A stretch of 64,000 nucleotides of DNA from Halococcus thailandensis JCM 13552 (GTDB lineage: Archaea; Halobacteriota; Halobacteria; Halobacteriales; Halococcaceae). How positions within the stretch are numbered: the stretch's first letter is position 1; the number at the start of each line of letters is the position of its first letter. The translations under genes were made by a program, and so were the position numbers. The DNA is taken from the NCBI RefSeq assembly GCF_000336715.1, contig NZ_AOMF01000163.1:95770-159769 (forward strand). Direction: 5' to 3'. The notes under the pieces are model-generated. The model searched no databases and was not told the DNA's origin. It was given only the letters and a program-made list of their open reading frames with translations. Below are positions 55,221 through 63,238 of this stretch, piece after piece.

Positions 55221-55889
55221 ATGCCCCGCGAAAGCTATCAGGAGCAACTCGACAGTCTCCGCGAGGACGTCCTCTACATGAGCGAGATCGTGCTCGAACG
55301 CCTCCGAATGGGGCTCGAAGCGCTCTCGACGAAGGACGAGCGCCTCGCACACGAAATCATCGAGGGTGACGACGAGATCAATCGGATGTATCTCGATCTC
55401 GAACGGAGCTGCATCGATCTCTTCGCCCTCCAGCAGCCCGTCGCCGGCGATCTCCGCTTCATCGCCGCCTCGTTCAAGATCATCACCGATCTCGAACGGG
55501 TCGCCGATCTCGCCACCAATCTCGGCGAGTACACCCTGCAGGCCGAACGCGACGTCTTCCCCGAGGTCGACATCCAGGGCATCGGGGGCGTCACCCAGGA
55601 GATGATCGAAGCGGCGATGACGGCCTACGACGAGAACGACATCGACGCCTGCTACGCCATCGACGAACGCGACAACGAGCTCGACGATCTCTGTGAGCGT
55701 GCCTCGGAGATCGTCGTCCGCGACCTCATCGAGTCGGAGCTCGACCCTTCCGACACCGACCAGCTCATGGCCGACGTCTCCCGCCTGCTGCTCACGATCC
55801 GCGACCTCGAACGCGTCGGCGACCACGCCGTCAACATCTCCGCACGCACACTCTACATGGTCGACAACGACGACGAACTCATCTACTAG
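55221..55889 (+). CDS. phoU: Phosphate signalling protein PhoU
   Basis: The 222-residue, all-helical protein has two PhoU repeats with metal-binding acidic/His motifs: EDVLYMSEIVLERL and EIIEGDDEINRMYLDLE in the first, and ERDNELDDLCERASEI, RDLERVGDHAVNISA in the second. It starts MPRESYQEQLDSLRED, a standard PhoU start. GTACATTA near 55190-55197 is a TATA for leaderless ATG 55221. PhoU normally lies at the end of a pstSCAB operon and dampens phosphate uptake; here it stands alone, divergent from an AbrB-PhoU gene. Confidence 0.9.
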   Translation: MPRESYQEQLDSLREDVLYMSEIVLERLRMGLEALSTKDERLAHEIIEGDDEINRMYLDLERSCIDLFALQQPVAGDLRFIAASFKIITDLERVADLATNLGEYTLQAERDVFPEVDIQGIGGVTQEMIEAAMTAYDENDIDACYAIDERDNELDDLCERASEIVVRDLIESELDPSDTDQLMADVSRLLLTIRDLERVGDHAVNISARTLYMVDNDDELIY

Positions 55890-55932
55890 TACCTTTTTAC
55901 TTCGTCGGGTGGCCTCCCTGCGGTCGGCCACC
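55890..55932 (+). terminator. phoU transcription terminator candidate
   Basis: Four nt after the phoU stop comes a T5 tract (CTTTTTAC, about 55892-55899), typical of archaeal termination. A hairpin GGTGGCC (55908-55914)...GGCCACC (55926-55932) follows. It would also act as a backstop for convergent sdhA transcription. Confidence 0.5.
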
Positions 55933-56368
55933 ACTCCTCGCAAAAAGCTACGCTAAAAACTCCCTGCTCGCGCCTGACGGCGCTCGCAGTGAACCACGCT
56001 CACTGCTCACGGCTCACTCCGTTCGCCGTTCGCTTCCGAGGTTCTCTCCGGTCGAACTCGCTTCGTTCGCGCGGACACTACCACCCCCGCGACGCCCGCA
56101 AAACCGCACAGCACCGCCTCGCCGAAGCCCTCGCGCTCCCGCTGGTCGCGCTCGCCCTTCATCCGCCAGGGACAGCATGATAAGCGATTCGACGGCAGAG
56201 AACGGAGATCGACGGAGCGTTCGCAGAGAGGTGGACAACTTTCGATCGACTTGCGATGCGACGTTCCCCAGCCGGTAATTCGATCAGTTCGATCGAGGCG
56301 TGATCTCGATCCATCCTAATGGATGGAAGGCAAGCGCCGAAGCACGAAGTCGACCAGAAAACGTGGCG
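55933..56368. other. Non-coding C-rich region between phoU and sdhA (possible repeated element)
   Basis: No believable gene is present. The plus strand is strongly C/T-biased, with recurrent CTCACTCCGTTCGC/CGCTTCGTTCGC units, a GCAAAAAGC-CTAAAAA block and a 7-bp hairpin GCAGTGA (55986-55992)...TCACTGC (56000-56006). The composition resembles intergenic stretches I recall between convergent genes in other haloarchaea. The frame 55989-56180 is not supported. Confidence 0.4.
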
Positions 56369-58234
56369 TTAGTAGTGTCGTTCCTTCGGCTCGTAGCTCT
56401 TGTCCTCACCGTCGAGGATGACCGGCGCGTAGTAGAGATCGGGCGAACCCTCGTTCCACGCGAGCATCGTGTGTTTGATCCAGTTCTCGTCGTCGCGGTC
56501 CTGGTGCTCCTCGCGCCAGTGTGCACCTCGGAACTCGGTGCGGGCGAGCGCCGAGAGGGTGATCGCCTCGGCGAGATCGATGAGATTTCTGGTCTCGATC
56601 GTGTGCTGGAGATCGGTGTTGAACGTGCGCGAGGGATCGTTGACGTAGACGTCTTGGTAGGCCTCGCGGGCCTCGCGGATGTCGCGCAGCGCCTGCTTCA
56701 GGCCCTCCTCGTTGCGGAAGACGTTCACGTTCTCGGTCATCGACTCCTGGAGTTTCGAGCGGATATCGGCGTGCTGGACGCCCTCGTCCTTCTCCAGGAG
56801 ATGCTCGATGCGCGCCCGTTCCTCGTCGAGCGCGCGTTCGACGGTCTCGTCCATGCCGACGACCGCACCACCGTCGGTCGCGCGATCGTCGCCGGCCCGT
56901 CCGCCGTCGGCGGCCACACCGTCCTCGGAAGGGTCGATCGCGCCCGGCGAGACGGGAGTATCGACGTCGCCGGAGCCGATGCTCGCGGAGGGGCCCGTCT
57001 CGATTTCGGCGGTCTCCATCTCCTTGCCGGCGGCGTGGCGACCCGCGCGTGCGCCGAAGACGATGAGTTCGGGCAGCGCGTTCCCGCCCAGACGGTTCGA
57101 GCCGTGGACCGAGACACAGGCACACTCGCCGGCAGCGTACAGCCCGTTGATACAGGTCTCGCCGTTCTCCGAGACCTCGATACCGCCCATCGCGTAGTGC
57201 TGGCCGGGCTTGACGCGCATCGGGTCCTCGAGCGGGTTGACGCCCTCGAAGTCCTCGGAGAGATGGATGATGTTTTCGAGCCGATCGGTGATGCGCTCCT
57301 CGCCGAGGTGGCGCATGTCGAGATGGACGTAGTCGTCCTCGAAGCCCCGGCCCTCGTTGATCTCGGTGAGCTCCGCCCGCGCCACGACGTCGCGGGAGGC
57401 GAGCTCGCCGACGTTCTTGGCGTAGCCACCCTCGAACATGAAGCGCTCGCCCTCGGAGTTGTAGAGGATGCCACCCTCACCGCGGACGCCCTCGGTGATC
57501 AGAACGCCCGTGGAGGGCAGCGTCGTCGGATGGAACTGGATGAACTCCATGTCCTCCAGAGGAACGCCCGCCCGGTAGGCCATCGCCGGCCCGTCGCCGG
57601 TGTTGGCGACCGCGTTCGTGGTGTGATCGTAGACCTGGCCCGGCCCACCCGTGGCGAGGATCACGCCGTTGCGGGCCTTGAACGCGTCGACCTCCCCGGT
57701 CTGAACGTCGTAGGCGACGACGCCGTGGCACTCGCGGTCTTCGGGATCGGCGTGGTCGGTGACAGCGAGGCGGGAGACGTACCACTCGTCGTAGACCGTG
57801 ATGCCTCGTTTGACGACCTGCTCGTACATCGTATGTAGCAGGTGGTGGCCCGTCTCCGCGCCGGCGTAGGTCGTCCGGGGGAAGGAGAGCCCGCCGAAGG
57901 GTCGCTGGCTCATCCGGCCGTCGTCGTCTCTGGAAAAAGCCATCCCCCAGTGTTCGAGCTGGACGGTCTCCTTGGGACTCTGATGGCAGAGCGTCTCGAT
58001 GGCGGGCGCGTCGCCCAGATAGTCCGACCCCTTCATCGTGTCCTCGGCGTGGCTCTCGAAGGAGTCGCCATCGCGGAGCACGGCGTTGATCCCGCCCTCG
58101 GCGGCCCCCGTGTGGCTCCGCACGGGGTGGAGTTTCGAGACGAGGGCGACGTCCGCGCCCTCCTCGTTCGCCGCGACCGCCGCCCGAAGGCCGGCCCCGC
58201 CCGCGCCGACCACGATGACGTCGTGTTCGTGCAT
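56369..58234 (-). CDS. sdhA: Succinate dehydrogenase/fumarate reductase flavoprotein subunit
   Basis: The 621-residue FAD protein has the N-terminal GAGGAGLRAAVAA Rossmann motif, HPVRSHTGAAEGGINAVL with the FAD-linking His, and AAGECACVSVHGSNRLGGNALPELIVFGARAG typical of SdhA. An acidic, Ala/Gly-rich insert of about 60 residues around 400-460 is notable. It oxidises succinate to fumarate. Unlike the usual sdhCDBA order, no sdhB, sdhC or sdhD gene lies upstream; only a short fragment and a PIN remnant are found there. A TATA box is not visible, as expected for a downstream operon gene that lost its partners. Confidence 0.92.
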   Translation of the reverse strand: MHEHDVIVVGAGGAGLRAAVAANEEGADVALVSKLHPVRSHTGAAEGGINAVLRDGDSFESHAEDTMKGSDYLGDAPAIETLCHQSPKETVQLEHWGMAFSRDDDGRMSQRPFGGLSFPRTTYAGAETGHHLLHTMYEQVVKRGITVYDEWYVSRLAVTDHADPEDRECHGVVAYDVQTGEVDAFKARNGVILATGGPGQVYDHTTNAVANTGDGPAMAYRAGVPLEDMEFIQFHPTTLPSTGVLITEGVRGEGGILYNSEGERFMFEGGYAKNVGELASRDVVARAELTEINEGRGFEDDYVHLDMRHLGEERITDRLENIIHLSEDFEGVNPLEDPMRVKPGQHYAMGGIEVSENGETCINGLYAAGECACVSVHGSNRLGGNALPELIVFGARAGRHAAGKEMETAEIETGPSASIGSGDVDTPVSPGAIDPSEDGVAADGGRAGDDRATDGGAVVGMDETVERALDEERARIEHLLEKDEGVQHADIRSKLQESMTENVNVFRNEEGLKQALRDIREAREAYQDVYVNDPSRTFNTDLQHTIETRNLIDLAEAITLSALARTEFRGAHWREEHQDRDDENWIKHTMLAWNEGSPDLYYAPVILDGEDKSYEPKERHY

Positions 58235-58251
58235 CCTTGTTCGTGATGAGA

Positions 58252-58311
58252 GCTACCCGGACTTGAGGTTGTTCATGCCCGCGTCGAGTTCCGGAATTTC
58301 GACGGACGCCT
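58252..58311 (-). pseudogene. Short coding-like fragment directly upstream of sdhA
   Basis: On the minus strand, a frame reading LKASVEIPELDAGMNNLKSG ends with a stop 18 nt before the sdhA ATG. Its codons look haloarchaeal and unlike the AT-rich DNA further upstream. It may be the 3' remnant of a gene once co-transcribed with sdhA; resemblance to the end of SdhB (NNLK near the C-terminus) is too weak to claim. Confidence 0.3.
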
Positions 58312-58536
58312 TCAGGCCGAGTATGGATTCGTACTGGCGTTCAGTCGCTGCACACCATCGACGCTGTCGAACCCGTCGTCGAACGAGTAGATGTACGAAT
58401 CATCGGTTTTGCGAGCGTATGCGATGAGTATCACGTCCACGAGCGAGAGCCTTGTCGACAGCCAGCGTCTGCAACTCGCCCGCCGGTACCCGGGCGAGTT
58501 GCGCACATACCTTCGCAACCGAAGCGAGAGTAGCAA
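58312..58536 (-). pseudogene. PIN-domain (VapC-like) toxin remnant
   Basis: The minus-strand frame ends with a convincing PIN C-terminus: SLVDVILIAYARK, IYSFDDGFDSVDGVQRL and a short NASTNPYSA tail. Upstream residues (GELQTLAVDKALARG) are read in a different frame, so the gene is truncated and frameshifted. The first part of the PIN domain, with the other catalytic acids, is missing. A partner antitoxin is not seen. Confidence 0.5.
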
Positions 58537-58540
58537 TTAG

Positions 58541-58837
58541 ACTGTAGCACAGTTCGCAGAACGTTTCTTAGTTCATTGGTGGAAGAGCAGAATTGCAGGG
58601 GCCCACAATCAGCAATGTGCTACAGATGAGCGTCGAACACTCCAAGCGTGTGTAGTGGTTTCGATGATACCGATTACGGTTTCGGTGACTTGCACGAGAA
58701 AGCCATAGTGGTATGAAGAAGCCTGCGAATTGCCAACATAGAAAGCTAATAGATGAGGTGAGACGGCATCCACCTTCAAATGAGTCAGGGCCGGTGACGA
58801 GGCAGAAGTGTTGAGACGCGACGGTTAGCGATGAACT
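58541..58837. other. AT-rich non-coding gap before the ABC importer
   Basis: About 300 bp lower in GC than the flanks. An AAGCTAATAG block near 58743-58752 could be a TATA box. No clear gene. The stretch marks the junction between core chromosome and the decayed accessory region. Confidence 0.4.
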
Positions 58838-59998
58838 ATGAACCAGAAACATCACCGACAATCGACAGAGGCATCGACGACCAGTTCACGACGCCGACTA
58901 CTTCAGGGAGCGGCAATCGCAGGCACCGGACTGCTTGCGGGTTGTCTCGGAAGTGCGTCCTCGGCGGGGCGTGCCCTGACGATCGGCTATCAGCCCTACT
59001 ATGCGGAGGCATGGTCGGCGCTGATCATCAAAAACGGTGGACTGGCTGCAAAGCATCTCCCAGAGGGCTATTCGGTCAAAAGCTGGGATTCGGCACTTCA
59101 AGGCTCGATCGTGGGGACACGACTCATCGCTGGCAAGAATCAAGTCGGCTACACTGGCGACATGCCGACGATCACTGCGATAGCCAACGATGATACCCCA
59201 GTAAGCGCGGTCGGCATCGCCGGCTTCTCGAAGGGTCAGCAGTGCAATCTCGCGGTCGTTCCAAAGGAATCGTCTATCGCGAAGGCTGCAGCAATGGACG
59301 GCAAAGACGTCGCGGTGACGACCGGGAGCTGCACTCATCGGTTTTACCTCAACGTCATCGAGAAGATCGGCATCAATCCACAGCTGATCGACAACAGTAT
59401 TGGCAACATCCTCGCCGAAATTCGGCAGGGATCGCTTCCAGTTGGCTTCGGCTGGGAGCCGAACATGGCTCGGGCAGTGTTTCAGGAGAACGAAGCACGC
59501 TATCTCCTGACGGGTGCACAGTTCGACACGGCAGACGCGGCTGGTATCATCATGCCCGATTCGTTCATCGAAGCCGATCGCGAGGCGGCTGTCGGCTGGC
59601 TCAAAGCTGAACTTGAAGCCAAGCGGATCATGGCTACACAGCCCGAACGCACGCTCGATCTCGTGTCCCAGGAGGGTGATCTGAGTACGTACGAACGAGA
59701 GACGCTCAGAGCTGCCCTGTACCGCACACCTCAACTCGGTAACAACGTGAGTCGACTCAACCTCACTACCGACTATCGGACGGTCCCACAGGTTGAACAG
59801 CTACTGAAACAGAAAGGACCGAAATTTCTCAAAGAACAGGGAGCGATCAGCGAGGTTCCGGCATCGAGCCGGTATCAGGCTGAACTCACCAAACAGGCCG
59901 CCGAGGAGCTGGGTGTCACGCTCGGTCCCGGACGGTTCGGCGGCAACACTGGTAACAACACGTCCACTACGACCGCCAGCGCGGGTGATCAGGCATGA
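58838..59998 (+). CDS. ABC importer substrate-binding lipoprotein (SsuA/NrtA-like)
   Basis: The 386-residue protein has a Tat signal (SSRRRLLQGAAIAGTG) and lipobox LAGC (Cys at about residue 36), so it should be exported folded and lipid-anchored. The mature part is a periplasmic-binding fold of the nitrate/sulfonate/taurine (SsuA/THI5) type, with IGYQPYYAEAWSALII at the start and WEPNMARAVFQENEARYLL in the second lobe. Codon use is less GC-rich than in the core genes, a sign of transfer. The ligand is unknown. It overlaps the permease gene by 4 nt. Confidence 0.85.
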   Translation: MNQKHHRQSTEASTTSSRRRLLQGAAIAGTGLLAGCLGSASSAGRALTIGYQPYYAEAWSALIIKNGGLAAKHLPEGYSVKSWDSALQGSIVGTRLIAGKNQVGYTGDMPTITAIANDDTPVSAVGIAGFSKGQQCNLAVVPKESSIAKAAAMDGKDVAVTTGSCTHRFYLNVIEKIGINPQLIDNSIGNILAEIRQGSLPVGFGWEPNMARAVFQENEARYLLTGAQFDTADAAGIIMPDSFIEADREAAVGWLKAELEAKRIMATQPERTLDLVSQEGDLSTYERETLRAALYRTPQLGNNVSRLNLTTDYRTVPQVEQLLKQKGPKFLKEQGAISEVPASSRYQAELTKQAAEELGVTLGPGRFGGNTGNNTSTTTASAGDQA

Positions 59999-60846
59999 GC
60001 ACCCGCACGATTTCCGAACGTTTTGGTGAGGGGTTCAGCGAATTCCAGCGAATTCCTCGACGGATTCGACAGGCGGCATCCATCGCTGGGTTCCTCGCTG
60101 TGTGGTGGGCGCTGGTCAACTTCGGGATACTTGGTTTCGAATTCCTCTCCGGTCCCGTCGAGACGATAGCGCTCCTGGCGACGTATCTCGCCGGGAAGCC
60201 GATAGCTAGCGGCGGCACGATCTATCTCCATGCTGCCTATTCGACTTTCCGAGTGATCGTCGGCGTCGGCGTAGCGACCGCCCTCGCGATACCAGTGGGG
60301 CTGGCCATTGGAACGAGTCGATGGTTCCGGGAGCTCACCTTTCCGGCCTTGGAGTTGTTTCGGCCGATTCCACCGGTTGCGTGGGTTCCGATCAGCATCC
60401 TCTTGTTACCTTCAGTGACGGTTCTGAGTTTTCAGTTGAGCTTCGCTGTCGTGTTCGTCGTGTTCATCGGAGCCTTCTTCCCGATACTCATCAACACCAT
60501 CGAGGGCGTCGATCTCGTCGAAGCCGAGTACGTCCGTGCAGCGAAAAGCCTCGGAGCCGGGGACAGACAGGTGTTCCGCGAGATCATCCTCCCAGCGACG
60601 CTGCCATCGATTCTCACCGGGGTTTCGCTCGGCATTGGTCTGGGCTGGATCACCGTCGTTGCGGCTGAAATCATCGCGGGCAACTACGGGCTGGGCTACT
60701 CCATCTACCAGGCGTACCGACTGCTCGCGACCGATGACGTGCTCGTCGGGATGATCGCCATTGGGATCCTCGGCTATGCCTCCTCGGCGCTCGTCACGCG
60801 ACTCGGGGGCCGGGCGATGGCGTGGAACAGTGACGAAAGCAGCTAA
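59995..60846 (+). CDS. ABC importer permease (SsuC-like), first copy
   Basis: The 283-residue protein has about six helices and the coupling EAA loop EYVRAAKSLGAGDRQVFREIILPATLPSI (shown in part). It pairs with the solute-binding protein at 58838-59998. ATG 59995 overlaps the lipoprotein stop (ATGA). A second permease lies downstream, with an ATPase remnant between them; the usual set has one ATPase and one or two permeases. Confidence 0.85.
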   Translation: MSTRTISERFGEGFSEFQRIPRRIRQAASIAGFLAVWWALVNFGILGFEFLSGPVETIALLATYLAGKPIASGGTIYLHAAYSTFRVIVGVGVATALAIPVGLAIGTSRWFRELTFPALELFRPIPPVAWVPISILLLPSVTVLSFQLSFAVVFVVFIGAFFPILINTIEGVDLVEAEYVRAAKSLGAGDRQVFREIILPATLPSILTGVSLGIGLGWITVVAAEIIAGNYGLGYSIYQAYRLLATDDVLVGMIAIGILGYASSALVTRLGGRAMAWNSDESS

Positions 60847-60856
60847 CGAGACAACC

Positions 60857-61132
60857 ATGAGCAACCAAAACGACATCGACATCGAGGCGAACGGTGGCGT
60901 ACAGCGAGCCGACAGCACGCGACAGACACTGACTGATGCCCACCAGACCGCTGGTGCGCAGTCGGAGCGTGAGGCATCCGGGACGGTCGACATCGACGAT
61001 CTGACGAAACTCTACGACCTAGATGATGACGGAGTTGTCACGGTTGAGGTCATGAATCAAAATATCGATGCCGAGGAAGTCGTCACTGTTCTCGGTCCGT
61101 CGGGTCGTGGGGAACAGGCTGGGTCTCGATAA
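60857..61132 (+). pseudogene. Truncated ABC ATPase (SsuB-like), ends at Walker A
   Basis: The 91-residue frame begins as an SsuB/TauB-type ATPase, with a disordered N-terminal ~42 residues and then VDIDDLTKLYDLDDDGVV and VTVLGPSGRG. In the intact family the next residues are CGKS/T; here GPSGRGEQ replaces GPSGCGKS and the frame stops seven codons later, overlapping the next ATG by 1 nt. About 200 residues, including Walker B, signature and switch motifs, are absent. It cannot hydrolyse ATP. A deletion followed by drift is the likely cause. Confidence 0.72.
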
Positions 61133-61941
61133 TGGCTGTTTCAGAGCGCATCTCGACGATCGATGTCGGCCAGTGGGCGCGACGGATAATCTCGGTTGCG
61201 GCAGTGTTCGTCCTCTGGGCGCTCGCGACGAATCTCCTCGGGCTCGTTCCGAACCTGCCGTCGCCGCTCGACGTCGGCGCGACTCTCGTTGAATCGCTGG
61301 TCGAGTCGTCCTTCTGGACTGCGACGGTCGTGAGTACGGCTCGTATCTATGTTTCTTTCGTCATCGCGGTTGCACTTGCAGTCCCGCTGGGGCTCGGCAT
61401 CGGCTGGAGTCGTGTCTTCGCGGATTTCACGTTCCCAGCGCTGGAGACCTTGCGACCAGTACCGCCAGTCGCATGGATACCGGTCGTTTCGTTGGTGTTC
61501 CCGATCTTTTCGTTCGGTATCATTGGCTATCCCATCGATACGGGCATTCTCTTCATCACGTTCCTCGGGGCCTTCTTTCCAATTCTGCTCAACGCGGTCC
61601 AGGGTGTACAGAGCATCAACGAGGAGTATCCACGGGCTGCCGAGAGCCTTGGATCTAGTCCGTTTCAGACATTCCGGCATGTTATTTATCCAGGCGCACT
61701 GCCATCGATTCATGCAGGTATGATCAATGGGATGGGACTTGCGTGGGTCAACCTCGTTGCCGCGGAGATGATCGCTGGCACGGGATTGGGCTATCTCACG
61801 TGGTCATCGTACATTGCCGGCGACTACGCAACCATCGTCGTTGGGATGCTCTCGATCGGACTATTGGGATACGGTTCCTCGCTGCTGATCCGCTGGTTCG
61901 GCACGCGGCGGTTGCCGTGGATCGATGCTGACGCGATTTGA
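61132..61941 (+). CDS. ABC importer permease (SsuC-like), second copy
   Basis: The 269-residue protein has about six helices and the EAA loop EYPRAAESLGSSPFQTFRHVIYPGALPSI (shown in part). It is about as distant from the first permease as typical heterodimer partners. ATG 61132 overlaps the stop of the ATPase remnant by 1 nt. It probably formed a heterodimeric channel with the first permease; without an ATPase in the operon it may use one encoded elsewhere or be non-functional. Confidence 0.82.
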   Translation: MAVSERISTIDVGQWARRIISVAAVFVLWALATNLLGLVPNLPSPLDVGATLVESLVESSFWTATVVSTARIYVSFVIAVALAVPLGLGIGWSRVFADFTFPALETLRPVPPVAWIPVVSLVFPIFSFGIIGYPIDTGILFITFLGAFFPILLNAVQGVQSINEEYPRAAESLGSSPFQTFRHVIYPGALPSIHAGMINGMGLAWVNLVAAEMIAGTGLGYLTWSSYIAGDYATIVVGMLSIGLLGYGSSLLIRWFGTRRLPWIDADAI

Positions 61942-62147
61942 ACGGGTCTTCTACTTCATCGGTAACAGGCTGTCAGAGAACCCGTCACACCTCAGTAGCA
62001 CCTCGGAAACGATGTTTGAGAAGCAGTCAAATTGCAGCCATTCAGAAGCGATGATAGTAGTCCTCTCGACCAGTACCGAATACCATGCCAACCGTTCTAT
62101 GACACAATAGTATCACGATCTATCGAGATGTACGTTCTCCTCGATCG

Positions 62148-62342
62148 TTATGTTTCTCCTCTCACCATTGAGGTGTGGATGTAGCCAGTAAGGAATGCAG
62201 AAATGATGATGGTGACCCATATGCCGCTGTTGGTCATGAATGGTTGGCCGAAGATAGCGCCGTGGATCCAGTATAAGATTATTGTGATGACTGCTCCGGT
62301 GATACCGGCAGCGATATCGATATGCGACACACTTGTGCTCAC
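62148..62342 (-). CDS. Small two-helix membrane protein (hypothetical)
   Basis: The 64-residue frame starts GTG and has two hydrophobic helices, IDIAAGITGAVITIILYWIHG (in part) and GIWVTIIISAFLTGYIHTSM. No family is recognised. It lies alone in AT-rich DNA and may be decaying. Its codons differ from the GC-rich core genes. The start has no upstream Shine-Dalgarno. Confidence 0.35.
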   Translation of the reverse strand: MSTSVSHIDIAAGITGAVITIILYWIHGAIFGQPFMTNSGIWVTIIISAFLTGYIHTSMVRGET

Positions 62343-62493
62343 GCATTCATAATCTTACTTAGATATTGTGAATTGTCTGCCGGAAATGGAAAACTGCTTA
62401 CCACGGATTATTGTGACCACACCGATCGTGTGTTCAGATAGCCACAATTTGCTCCGAGCACAGGTTGCTACGTACATCCCGATGGCGGACCGA

Positions 62494-62607
62494 TCATTCC
62501 ACCACTTCACCGACCAGCATGCTCATCAGTAGTTTGAACACGACGAACACGACAGCAACAGCCATGAGAAGATACGCGGCTCGCCAGTAACCGCTCGCTC
62601 GGCCGCC
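62494..62607 (-). pseudogene. C-terminal fragment of a membrane protein
   Basis: A minus-strand frame bounded by TGA stops reads SGYWRAAYLLMAVAVVFVVF and then KLLMSMLVGEVVE before the stop. It looks like one transmembrane helix with a short tail and lacks a proper start, apart from an internal ATG. Probably the end of a broken gene. Confidence 0.35.
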
Positions 62608-62770
62608 TCAGAATATCGGATCACACCACCACAGCGAGGTCGCGACTATTTGAGGATTTCATAAGATGAATCGTACGTGTTTAGCCCAAGCGATTTCGGT
62701 AGTCTCTCCTAGTGTACTGTCAGCCGTGAGCTGAAAGACCCATCTTGTCGTGGATCGTAGACTGGTGGTA

Positions 62771-63238
62771 ATGTCCCAGTCGACGTATCCAATCGAGTTG
62801 ACCGAGGAAGAGCGCGATACACTGAACGGCATCACATCTCACGGCGTCCACCGGGCGCAGAAGATTACTCGCGCACGTATCCTCCTCCAAGCCGACGACG
62901 GCAAGAGTGACTCGGCGATCGCCGAGTCACTCGGCTGTAGCCCGAGTACGCCGTGGCGAACACGGAAGAAGTTCCACGAACGCGACCGGCTCGAAGCCAT
63001 CGAGCGCAAGGATCCTGACCGCACCTACGAACGCAAACTCGACGGTGAGGACGAAGCTCACCTCATCGCCCTCGCGACCAGCGAACCGCCCAAAGGCTAC
63101 TCTCAGTGGTCGCTCCGGCTCCTTGCCGACGAACTCGTTGTCCTCGAGGAGATCGACCACGAGTCGATCTCCTACGAGACCATTCGTCAAGTCCTCAAAA
63201 AAACGAACTCCAGCCTCACCGATCCAAACAATGGGTGA
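62771..63238 (+). CDS. IS630 transposase, N-terminal DNA-binding part
   Basis: This 155-residue frame begins MSQSTYPIELTEEERDTLNG and has the HTH segment SDSAIAESLGCSPSTPWRTRKKFH used by IS630 transposases to bind the inverted repeats. It reads into an A7 run (63197-63203), where the catalytic domain continues in the -1 frame; in-frame it adds TNSSLTDPNNG and stops. The start ATG 62771 is preferred to the upstream 62750 frame. It can be read as a frameshift mutation or as the first partner of a frameshifted product. Confidence 0.75.
   Translation: MSQSTYPIELTEEERDTLNGITSHGVHRAQKITRARILLQADDGKSDSAIAESLGCSPSTPWRTRKKFHERDRLEAIERKDPDRTYERKLDGEDEAHLIALATSEPPKGYSQWSLRLLADELVVLEEIDHESISYETIRQVLKKTNSSLTDPNNG

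Larger units (their letters stand above)
61942..62709. other. AT-rich non-coding region with decayed membrane-gene fragments
   Basis: About 770 bp between the ABC permease and the IS element, clearly richer in A/T than the rest of the window. It holds a small membrane-protein frame (62148-62342) and a truncated one (62494-62607), both on the minus strand. No intact larger gene, RNA gene or repeat array was recognised. Confidence 0.45.

Noticed and set aside
55989..56180. 63-codon frame after phoU
   Set aside because: It lies in the C/T-biased intergenic block, with repeats rather than coding signal.
58831..59193. 120-codon frame overlapping the start of the SsuA-like gene
   Set aside because: It overlaps the Tat signal and mature N-terminus in another frame; only the 58838 frame has a signal, lipobox and family match.
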